A stretch of 64,000 nt of DNA, taken from NCBI GenBank assembly GCA_003008705.1, contig PDUO01000069.1, positions 62,001 to 126,000 of the forward strand, given 5' to 3'. A model generated the notes under the pieces. The model ran no database searches, had not been told where the DNA came from, and worked only from the letters and a program-made list of their open reading frames with translations. Below, piece after piece: positions 36,758 to 46,109 of the stretch (within the stretch, counting starts at the first letter, position 1; every line of letters starts with the position of its first letter). The position numbers were made by a program, and so were the translations under genes. Origin of the DNA: Pezicula radicicola. Its lineage: Eukaryota > Ascomycota > Leotiomycetes > Helotiales > Dermateaceae.

Positions 36758-38917
36758 ATGGCTCCTCACACTGAATTGCACGTCTCGGTCACTACCGACG
36801 GCTACCTAACCGAGGCATTGGAATCACAAGCGGAAGCCCCTCCAGTTCATGTAGCTAGAGAACCACAGGATGATTACCCCTTCACATTCAACAATCAGAA
36901 TGGAGAGACACCGTTGGAGCTTGGTGAAGATGCTGAATACACAATTGGCGAGCACATCATGTGGGCGCCGCGCAAGGTTCGGGTGGCCTGCATTGGCGCC
37001 GGTTCTGCAGGCATAATGTTTTGTTACAAGAAGGAAAGGGAATTTGGGGACGACATTGATCTCATTGTCTACGAACGTAAATATAAGCTTTCTCGCAACT
37101 CACTGGAAGTCACTTACCGGTGTTGTATCTGACTGAAGCACAGGCTACCCGTCCTCTGGCGGCGTCTGGTACGCCAACAGATATCCCGGTTGCAAATGCG
37201 ATGTACCTTCCGCTGGTTATCAGTATTCATTTAGTCCTTCCGCTGAGTGGCCCAGGTACTACTCCTCTGCGGAGGAGATTTGTAAATACTATTGTGATTT
37301 TGCGAACTCCCACGGATACGTGGAAAAGTATATAAAACTTAGCCATGAAATCACCCGTGCGGATTGGATTGAACATTCGGCCAAATGGCGACTATCGATA
37401 ACAGAAACACTTCCATCAGGAGACAAGCGGCGGCTCACGGATGAAGTTGATTTCCTCATTGGCAATATTGGCGTTCTCAATACCTGGAAATGGCCCGAAA
37501 TTCCCAACCGGGAGCAGTTCAAAGGGCAGATTACCCACTCCGCCAGCTACGACACGAATATCGATTGCACTGGAAAGCGAGTTTGCGTTATTGGTTCAGG
37601 AGCATCTTCCGTACAGATCATTCCTGCGGTTCAAAAACAAGCCTCCCATTTAGTTTCTTTCTATCGAACTCCCCAGTGGATCAGTTCTGGGCTGGGGATT
37701 GACGGCTGGACAGATGACGCAGGAGGGAACTTTACATGTGAGTTTCTTCTGGCTATTACATATTGACATCAAATTTACATGTGAAATAGACACAGAGGAG
37801 CAGAAGCAAAAGTTCCGCGATGACCCAAAACACTATCTCGAGTTCCGGAAAGCTATCGAGAATAAAATCAATAGCAGCTTCCGAGGCATGTTGAAAGACC
37901 ATCCTTTCCAAAAGATTGGTAGAGAGGTTTGCTCTTCCCCGCCCCCCCCATCCCTTTATAATTTACGTTCGTTGACGCATAGCAGATGATCGAAAAAAGC
38001 ATGGCAGAGAGACTAAAATACGATCCTGCCCTCACCAAGAAACTCATCCCTGATTTTGCCATGGGCTGCCGCAGGCTGGGACCAGGCGAAGGTTTCTTAG
38101 AAGCTCTCACCGCTGAAAATGTCACAATTGCAGAATCTGGAGCCGCATCTTTCTCCGAGAAAGGAATCAGGTGCCAGGATGGCACGGAGTATGAATTTGA
38201 TGTGATCATTTGTGCAACTGGCTTCGATGTCAGTTTCCGCCCTTACTTTCCTATTGTCGGGAGGGAGGGCAAGAACCTCGCGGAAGAGTGGACGCCAATT
38301 CCTGAAGCTTATCTAGCAATGGCTGCTCATGGGTTCCCCAATTTTCTCAGTAAGCCGTACTAAATATTTTTCTGTTGTTCATTGAAAAACGATCACTATA
38401 TTGACTTGAAGCACAGTCGGCTCCTTAGGACCTAATTGCCCTGCCGGCCATGGGTCCTTTATCACAGTCCTCGAGTCAGCACAAAACTACATCTGCAAAG
38501 TGATCAGAAAACTGCAAACGGAGAATATCCGTTCTATCGACGTTAAGAAGAGTGTCGTAGCGGAATACAACCAGCACGTGCACAAGTGGCTGCAGCGAAC
38601 GTTCGTAGCTCACTCCCTTATTCTTTCTAATAGTCCACTAATCCCATGGCTGCAATAGGGTTTGGACTGCAGGTTGTAGATCTTGGTATAACCAGGGACA
38701 GCCCGACGGGAAGGTCACTGCGCAGTATCCAGGCTCTCTGGTGCATTGGAGGAACATGTTGCAAGAACCGAGATATGAAGATTATGACTTGACGTACCGG
38801 AGTATAAACAGGTTTAAGTTCATGGGTAACGGATTCACGAAAGTCGAAGTTGATGGAGGAGACCTTGCGTATTATCTGGAGGACGAGTATGTAAATGCCA
38901 AGATATTAGACCATTAA
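36758..38917 (+). CDS. Baeyer-Villiger monooxygenase 2 (FAD/NADPH)
   Basis: Six exons (36758-37076, 37144-37737, 37790-37926, 37986-38349, 38417-38600, 38659-38917) give an unbroken frame of 618 residues. The N-terminus has an extension of about 70 residues before the FAD motif GAGSAG. Next comes GGVWYANRYPGCKCDV, then the BVMO fingerprint as FKGQITHSASYD, where tyrosine replaces the usual tryptophan. GSGASS (NADPH site) and CATGFDVSF follow, and near the C-terminus LGPNCPAGHGS and SLVHW. The long N-terminus and the architecture resemble fungal BVMOs acting on bulky cyclic ketones, but no substrate can be named. A further donor at 38891 (GTAAAT) and acceptor near 38972 would change only the last residues. 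It is divergently transcribed from the MFS gene. Confidence 0.92.
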
Positions 38918-39023
38918 ATTATTCAAATACCACTTTGCATCACCGTTCATCTGCTCTCAACATATATTACAGAAGTAAGTACATGACTGCAAACTAGGAT
39001 TTACGGATGTTAGGCTATATACG

Positions 39024-40845
39024 TCATACAGGCTCTGTTGGAGGTGGCTCACACACCCCCTTCCACTGCGGATATATCTTAAAAAACCCATCCCCCAGCT
39101 TCCAATTTCTCAAATCGCAGACAGCAGAATTAAGCACTTCTTCGTTTGTAAGACTTTTAGGAAGCGTCGATTCAAGATCTAATTCCAGATAAACTCCAAC
39201 GGTTGTCATGACCTCGTGAACTTTCTCTGGTTCATTTTGTGAGAGCTTCACCAGCTCGTCACGTAATAATGGCCTGAGAACCGTTAGTACTAGCAGAGAA
39301 AGGAAAATTAGACGCTTGGATCTCCTCACCAAGCTATGAAATCGACTGCTATAGGATGCGCAACATGCATCTGAAGGTCGGTCGGCCGGAACCATGCGGG
39401 GATCCTTTCGTATGATTCCGCGCTTTGGTTTACTTGCCACTATTTTGAACAATCATTACAGGTGTAACTTACTGAGAAACAAGGAAACTTACACGCAGAA
39501 GTAAATACGAGACCCAGTAGGTTCCGAGGTACTCTGTCGTCCGTCTCGATCGCCGTACTGGCTCAAGATACTTCTTCAGGTCGGCTGAAAGTACATTTGT
39601 AGGATTGTCGACTAGGAAATCTGCCAAGGTTGGCGCATCAAGCAACATACGCCTCGATAAGGTATTCGATCTTGCTCTCTCGATTATTTCGTGTACATAC
39701 ATATCTTCAGCTAATGGGGGCATCAAGACGTTGGAGAGAGATCGGTGTATTTGTACTTCAATTTTTGACCTGTTTGAGCCAGGAAACACACCGGATTTAT
39801 CGGCATCCTGGGATTCGACAGTGGTTGTCTCCTGTGGGGGTACAGTCTGTAGCGGTATATCCTCCATTGCACTGGCACTCACTCCAGTGCCCTCAAGCAG
39901 GCCTATATTTGGGATGCTCATGTCAATGTCCGAGGTGGTTGTTTGTGGATATTGCGCGTGTAGAACATTAGCCGCATCTTGCTGACCTCTGAAAGAATCA
40001 TGAGCCAATGGGTTCCCAAGATCGCGTAGCTGGTCAGACGGGGACAACGACCCAACCGCAAAGAAGTTGTTTACCCATAATGGAATGTCAGAGTTCGAGT
40101 AATCCATAGAATCAGTTTGTTGAAGATCATGCGCTGTGAATCCCCACCAGTCCCGTACAGCATTTGCATCAAAATTGAGGGAGTATGCAGGGCCTGATGA
40201 TGTAGCTTCAACTGCGTACATCTGTGGGTGGAATCCTGGGCTGTGACTAGCTCTTCCCTCGAGGATTTGCCCATTCTCAGAATAGCCATTCATCTCAGCA
40301 TACTGGGGCTTTTCCGCCACAGGACTATGACCAACAACATCGTTTTGAATGCCAGCATCAAAATGCATGCCATCTAAATCCTGGCGAGGATCACAGACTT
40401 CTACGGTCTTGGGACCACCACTCTCGTTGTCCTTTGGCAACGAGCTTGGCGTCTGGATTGCCTGTGCTTCAACATCGCCCTCGCCCCCGAGAGTCTTGTT
40501 GTGGTCCTGCACAAGCGTTTCTATGGTGGAAAAAAAAGTCCTCAGTCCTTTGATCTTGTGAACAAATCAGTGTTTCTTCGGACTTCATGATGATGATGAT
40601 GCTGCACGAACCTCATTTCGCAATCGTTCATTTTCTTCCAACAGGGTACCGAGCTGATTCGTCATGGATTCTTGCCTCAACATCTTCAACTGAGCCTCGA
40701 GTTCTTCGACATAGAGTTTTTGGCGCCGACGATGTTCTCGTTGCGCCAATCGGTCGGTCGTCCTTTTTCGATCTTTCCGCGCTTGAGGTTCTGTTGTTTT
40801 CTGCGGGGGGCGGTCATCGCTGTTCCCGTCTGTGTTTGACGCCAT
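39024..40845 (-). CDS. bZIP transcription factor with DUF3425-like C-terminus
   Basis: The first exon (from 40845) encodes KDRKRTTDRLAQREHRRRQK followed by leucine-heptad sequence (YVEELEAQLKML, LGTLLEENERLR). An intron of about 80 nt (donor GTTCGT; acceptor best placed at 40507) leads to a long acidic, serine-rich middle exon. A second intron near 39470 leads to a C-terminal exon with the DUF3425-type pattern (LLRDELVKLSQ..., DLESTLPKSLTNEEV, CDLRNWKLGDGFF). The invariant asparagine of the basic region (N-R-x-A-Q) is aspartate here (TDRLAQ), which should affect DNA contact. This gene is the obvious candidate to read the AP-1-like cluster motif. No full motif copy was seen in its own promoter. 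Splice sites are less certain than the domain calls. Confidence 0.82.
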
Positions 40846-41026
40846 GACTGTGACTGCAGTCGCTACAAGATAAACGCACGAGGTGACTGGCGACGGCGAT
40901 GAAGATAAAGTTGGGAGAGAAGGGTGGAGAGGAGATCTGTGAGGTCAGGGGCGAAATGGCTGGGGCTAGGTAGAGTATCGGACGGGGGAGAAGTGGGGTG
41001 TGGCTCAGTGTGGGGTAGCTGCTGTG

Positions 41027-41059
41027 TAGAGGATTATAACGTCCATGGTGGGCGAAACT
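41027..41059 (+). repeat. Left terminal inverted repeat of the Tc1/mariner element
   Basis: The 33 bases start TAGAGGATTATAACGTCC and match the complement of 42698-42730 at 32 of 33 positions. Confidence 0.85.
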
Positions 41060-41159
41060 GTTTCTGCCGGCAGAATTAGAATATAAGCTATAAACTCCCT
41101 AAAAATATAGGCTATACTACCCCAAGGCTATATACTTACTAAAAATATAAGTTATACTA

Positions 41160-41192
41160 TAGACGATTATAACATCTATAATAGGTAAAACT
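41160..41192 (+). repeat. Second, transition-mutated copy of the left terminal repeat
   Basis: It aligns over 33 bases to 41027-41059 with eight differences, seven of them transitions toward A or T. The sequence following it (41200-41290) matches the subterminal sequence of the right end (complement of about 42560-42600), including a TTGTGGCCATTA stretch. This inner copy, not the outer one, is therefore collinear with the right end. Confidence 0.75.
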
Positions 41193-41369
41193 AATTAGAC
41201 CTTAACTAGTTAACCTTCTAGGTCTTTCTACTAATAGAATAATTAAAGTAAGAGTTGTGGCCATTATAAATGGCCCACCTAAGCAAACCTCATAAAAATG
41301 ACTATATATATATATAAATATATTATAATTGTAATTATAATCTAATTGATTTGAAATTGAATATATAAA

Positions 41370-42480
41370 CTAATGAATAGTAGCTAATCCTCCTACTTCA
41401 ATTACATCTTCAAGCTTATAAGTCAATTGCTCTATATAATGACGATAATCACGTGGATCTACTTGATCCCATAGCCTCTGTAACTCCCTCTTTATATCCT
41501 CTTTATTTTTTGGTATATATAGTAATTTCTTTAGTTCTTCTTTCATCCATCGCCAGACCTTCTCTATTATATTTAAATCTAGCGAAGAAGGAGGCCATTG
41601 AAAGCTTCGAATATAGTGTTGTAGCTTAGGTAATTGAGTATTCCCGGTATATACCTTTGCCCCATCTTCTATGAAGATATACTCTGGCCCTAGTTGATCA
41701 AAAAGAGGGAAAACAATAGGTTATAATACTTGGTTAAGGTAAGCCTTCGAGTAAATTCCCTTGCGCTCAGGAAGCTTCTCAAGGAAGACTAATTCTGACT
41801 TATAGTCCCAACCAATAGCTCCCTAAATTATAACCGAAACTCGACTAGAGCGATATACCGATTTTATACAATCTATACACCTCCTTTCGTCCCTCCGATG
41901 TATTACCCAGATCCTTCTATACTTCCCTGTCTCGAATGTTGCCTCGTCCGACTATATCACCTTCCTCCAATCACCACCAATCTTGCTATCTGTCCGATGT
42001 ACTGCCTAGTCCGACGTTCCCCACCACCGATGGCTTAACGCGAAATCTAATCGTTTCTTAGCTTACTTACGTGATATATAGGGTCGTGGGCATGCAACAC
42101 AGCGGCGATAGCCTGCGCAGCGAAGTTCTCGATGAATAGTGTATACAGAGGCTTCAATGCCTAGGTGGGCTTTGACTTACTCGATCGATAGTCGATGCGT
42201 CGACTAATTCTGGGAGATATATCGAATACAATGACGAACCTCTCGAATAGTTATAATATATCGCCTCGGGGCTTTCTTTTTTCGATCACGGCGGCTCGAT
42301 TCTTGTNGTATTATACGTCTTATACTTCGTCGAGGAACGTNTNTTTCTAATTCAATCTGTCGTTATGATTTTCCTTGTNGATANAATATANGTATTTCTT
42401 TCCGCGTAGGAGTAGGCCATTCGCCTTGCTCTTTTTGGCGTGGAGGGCTTGATACTCGATCTCTATTCATTGTGAATTTT
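41370..42480 (-). pseudogene. Tc1-like transposase pseudogene (DDE)
   Basis: Read on the minus strand, the frame has the Tc1 pattern in order: a helix-turn-helix region near the N-terminus (42300-42480, with N bases), a first catalytic aspartate context SDEATFETG near 41945, a second aspartate in IEDGAKVYTG near 41670, and the final glutamate in SLDLNIIEKVWRWMKEEL near 41560. It ends at a TAG at 41370-41372. At least five in-frame stops interrupt it between 41720 and 42190, mostly TAG/TGA/TAA where a codon one C-to-T or G-to-A step away would fit. It is therefore inactive, and mobilisation would need another copy. Confidence 0.8.
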
Positions 42481-42697
42481 AAGATAATAGAATTGGTGGT
42501 TGTATTATTACAGATTTTTAGAAGAAAGAGATATGAAATTTCTGAAACGTGGTGTTTTCGCTTAGGTGGGCCATTTGTAATGGCCACAACTCTTACTATA
42601 ACTTGTATTTTTTTAGGGCACTACAGCCTGTATTTTAGCAAGATACTAACTTCTTGTGGCTACCGCCTATAACACGGTAACCCTTTAAGGTCTAAGT

Positions 42698-42730
42698 AGT
42701 TTCGCCCACTATGGACGTTATAATCCTCTA
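42698..42730 (-). repeat. Right terminal inverted repeat of the Tc1/mariner element
   Basis: The inverse partner of 41027-41059, with a single A/G mismatch, followed by TA on its outer side. Confidence 0.85.
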
Positions 42731-43228
42731 TACTGCTGTGCTGTGAGGTCCCAAGAGTCCAGAACAATCCGCATCATTATCTGTCAATTGCTCTTTTTGG
42801 TTTTCAAAGCAGAGTCTGATCTTATGCAATTATGTTATATGCAGAGGAGCAAAGTGTTGGACTCTTAGCTGCACGGATCCCATCGAGACAGAGTTGCACA
42901 AGTTAGAGGCATCCTACCACACCTTCAACACTGATCTTCCGGCTGATCGATCATCTTCTCGCATGAAAATATGAGACGCCGTCTTCTCTCGTTGTGCACT
43001 GTCTCTCAATCGCTGTGGCGGACCTGGCGTGAGGCGTGAGACCTCCCACTCTTCGCTGTCCCGCTGACTCGTATCGTCGAGTCAGCCAAATGACAGGCTG
43101 CCAAGCATCCCCGGTTGGTCTTCCCTCGTTGCGGGGTCCCCACAATCGTGTTCCGTCGCTATAAGTAACCGCAAATCAATGCTCTGGTGTGATTTGCCTC
43201 ATGTCGTTGATTCTCAGTTCTGGCCACC
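42731..43228. promoter_or_regulatory. CoA-ligase promoter with perfect inverted pair of the cluster motif
   Basis: GCTGACTCG (43063-43071), six bases (TATCGT), then CGAGTCAGC (43078-43086) form a perfect 9-bp inverted repeat about 145-165 bp before the ATG at 43229. Each arm is the full cluster word. The start codon context is CCACCATG, a good fungal initiation context. Confidence 0.65.
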
Positions 43229-45405
43229 ATGTTGCACCCATCTCCTGAACCTTCGATCGAAAGTACTGAGACCTCCTCTCTCTAATGCTAATTTTGGCGC
43301 ACTGACCTTTTTCAAGTCCCTACAGACCAACCATTATGGTCGTGGCTGTTCGAATCCCGTTTCTCTGTTCTGGAAAGTTCGAAGGGCATCAAGGGATTTC
43401 GCGATGCTGAAAGTGGCGAGTACATAAGCTACACAGATGCGAAATCATACTCCACATATCTATCTACCTCATTTTCACGAGACTTTCAAGTAAAGGACGG
43501 TGATGGCATAATCATCTTCTCCAATAATTCAGTCTGGTATCCAGTGGTAATGTTTGCAGGGTTCAGGATAGGTGTTACAACCCCAAATTTCTTGCTTTAT
43601 ATCTCGAAGTCACTAAAGATTTCTTGTAGGTGCGATTGTGTCAGCAGCTTCTCCAGCTTATACCGTACAGGAGATGACAAGTGCTTTAAGGATAGTATCT
43701 CCCAAAGTCATCATCGTGGACTATGAGTCTTTTCCAAGCGCTAGCAAGGCAACTGAGGGACTCGGAATTCCAAAAGAATCCATGGTTTTTATTGAGAGGG
43801 CGAAAACAGGTTTCAAGACGGTCCCTGGCTTGACAGATCTAGGGAAGAGGCTTGGGGAGTGGCAGACACCAAAATGGACAATGGAGAAAGGCCAAACTAC
43901 TGCTAATACTTGTGCACTTCTCTGCTTCAGCTCAGGCACAACTGGATTGCCAAAAGCGGTCAATACCCAACCTCTTTCTATTTCCATAGAGGCATGACTG
44001 AATATTGCTACAGGTTATGATATCCCACGCCAATGTGATTTCACAATGTTGCCAAATGAAAAGTCTAAGAAGCCAAGCCCCCTTGGGTGTCCTCCTGTCT
44101 CCTCTACCTCTATTCCACAGTACGTGCTCTTCTTAGCTGATAACCCACCAACAAACCACTTACTGTGTATAATTAGTAACTGGATTGGTACAAATTATGA
44201 ATCTCCCTGCCCACATCAATCAAGAAGTCATCCTCGTGAGGAAATTCAGCATGAAGACAATGTTGGATGCTATCGTCAAGTACCGAAGTACTGAATTATG
44301 GCTCGTCCCACGCAAGTAAACTCCCACCATGCGAATTTCCTACTTCTGCTTTGGTATTGAAAGCTAACAAGCCCGTAGCAATTCTGATTCGCCTGGTCAA
44401 TGATCCACTAGTTGGACAGTATAATCTTGACCATATCACCCAATTCAACACAGGAGCTGCTCCCCTCTCACCCGAAATTATCCAGAAACTTGCTAAGAAA
44501 TTCCCAACGGCTGGGATCAAGCAGGGCTGGGGCATGACTGAGAGCACCTCATGCATCACTTCCACGCCTCCAAGATTTCTTAATCCTCGGTTTGCACACA
44601 CGGTTGGAACAGCCGTACCAAATACAGTTTTGAAAATTGTCGATGTAGATACAGGCAAAGAATTAAGTATCAATTCGCCGGGAGAGGTAAGTTACATTCT
44701 TCCTTATTCACTTACAGATTGTTGTGAGAGTGGGCTTTCGTCCCTTCTTGATACAGGAGACTAAATTCTCGCTTGCGAGACTTACAGATTTTGGCTAAGG
44801 GTCCCCAAATCAGCATGGGATACTTAAACAACGATTCTGCAACCAAGGAGACTTACGGTGAGGATGCATTCTTACATACAGGAGATCTAGGATCCATCGA
44901 CGAGACAGGATTAGTGACCATCCATGATCGAATCAAGGAATTGATAAAGGTAAGCATGGAGGGACTCACAAGACAGCGCTTCCTTTTGTTTCGCTCTTTC
45001 TCAGCTTCAAAATTTCCCCCAATAACAATTCCGCAACAAATAATAACCGTCACCTCTCAGGTACGAGGCACCGGAGTCGCACCCGCTGAATTAGAAGACG
45101 TCCTCCTTGGCCACCCGTCAGTACAGGATGCAGCCGTTATTGGAATCAAGGACGAATATTCAGGAGAACTACCCAGAGCATTTATAGTCTTACATGATGG
45201 TATATCGCGGGATACAGAAACGGCTGAGGCGCTGCAAGCTTTTGTGAAGACAGCTTGCACGCGTGCCAAGTGGTTGGATGGCGGAGTAGAATTCCTCGAC
45301 GTGATTCCAAAGAGTGCATCTGGGAAGATTTTGAGAAAGGTGTTGAGGGATAAGGCAGCTGAGATCAAGAAGCTCAAAATTAGAAGTGGTGGCTCGAGGT
45401 TGTAG
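43229..45405 (+). CDS. Acyl-/aryl-CoA ligase (4-coumarate-CoA-ligase-like), peroxisomal
   Basis: Eight exons (43229-43262, 43326-43571, 43630-43958, 44014-44119, 44177-44311, 44379-44686, 44788-44949, 45061-45405) total 1665 nt, an intact 554-residue ANL-family enzyme. Motifs are the ATP loop SSGTTGLPKAV, GWGMTESTS, the HTGD core with DRIKELIK after it, and the C-terminal catalytic lysine in SASGKILRK. The last three residues are SRL, a PTS1 peroxisome signal. It activates a carboxylic acid to an acyl-AMP and then a CoA thioester. The fifth intron (44312-44378) uses a GC donor (GCAAGT) with a CTAAC branch site and TAG acceptor; only this choice keeps the frame and the conserved PILIRL join. 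The cluster motif pair in its promoter ties it to the block across the transposon. Confidence 0.92.
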
Positions 45406-45872
45406 ATTGAGTGTCTAATGTGTTCTAAACTTCCTGTCTGTACAGCGTTCAGTATTTCAGCAGACACCCTCGCTTATCAAGTATCCCTAAGTGCCTATTT
45501 ATTCCTATAAGCCTACATACTAGCCGATATACTGTGAGAGAGATCATTCTACGTTACAGTAGTAGCATGTACCCACTAGTCATAGTGAATATCCAGACTC
45601 TTTCGCATACCCGAGGCTTGAGTACACTAATGTCGACCTCCATAACTATAACAATAATATAGGAGGAATTAATATTACTAATTAACTAAAGGAGTCTTAA
45701 GAAACACACAAGTCTATATAGCGTAATTAGTAGCTATTATTCTATTAGTTAGTTAATATAACAGCTATTATTAATAGCTATCGTCTCTACTAAGTTTATA
45801 TAACTAAGCTACACTAAAAGCTAATTACTTATATTAAGTTTCGAGTCGTTTTATATACCTTTCTATATAGGT
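45406..45872. other. Intergenic, AT-rich, no gene recognised
   Basis: This is the 3' flank of the CoA ligase, then sequence dominated by TAATTA/TTAGTTA words (45640-45870), typical of heavily mutated repeat DNA. No gene was supported. Confidence 0.4.
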
Positions 45873-46109
45873 TTAATATAAAAGCAAAGATACACCATTA
45901 TTACGAACACGTGCATATGCATGCCCGGGGACTTTAGGCTCAGTGGCGACAGGGGCAATGATAGAAAGGGAGTCCTCGCAGCAGAGGTCTACGCCTTCGA
46001 GATCGATATACATGGTTGGCAAGTACGGGACTGGCAGTTCATGACGGAAGACGAGCCAGTCAACTAGATCACCAGTTTGCTCCGCGGTGTTGATTACCTC
46101 CGTCTCCAT
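45873..46109 (-). pseudogene. 3'-5' exonuclease domain fragment (DEDD type)
   Basis: The 78-codon frame begins METEVINTAEQTGDLVDWL and contains MYIDLEGVDL. The D-x-E pair (DLE) is the first metal-binding motif (Exo I) of RNase D/WRN-type exonucleases, and the preceding residues fit the start of that fold. Exo II and Exo III motifs are absent, and the frame drifts into VPGHAYARVRNN with no family resemblance, so only the N-terminal quarter remains. It is probably a duplicated or truncated relic next to AT-rich repeat DNA. Confidence 0.5.

Larger units (their letters stand above)
41029..42728 (-). mobile_element. Tc1/mariner DNA transposon, decayed, flanked by TA
   Basis: The element is about 1.7 kb and is bounded by a 33-bp terminal inverted repeat with one mismatch (41027-41059 against 42698-42730), with TA on both sides as expected for the TA target duplication of this superfamily. 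A transposase pseudogene fills the minus strand. Internal sequence is AT-rich and transition-mutated. Six ambiguous bases (N) lie at 42307, 42341, 42343, 42379, 42384 and 42391, pointing to several near-identical copies in the genome. The left end contains an extra, diverged copy of the terminal repeat at 41160-41192. Confidence 0.85.

Noticed and set aside
38891..38975. Possible extra last intron of BVMO2
   Set aside because: The read-through stop at 38917 already gives a complete family-length protein. The alternative changes only the final residues and cannot be decided without cDNA.
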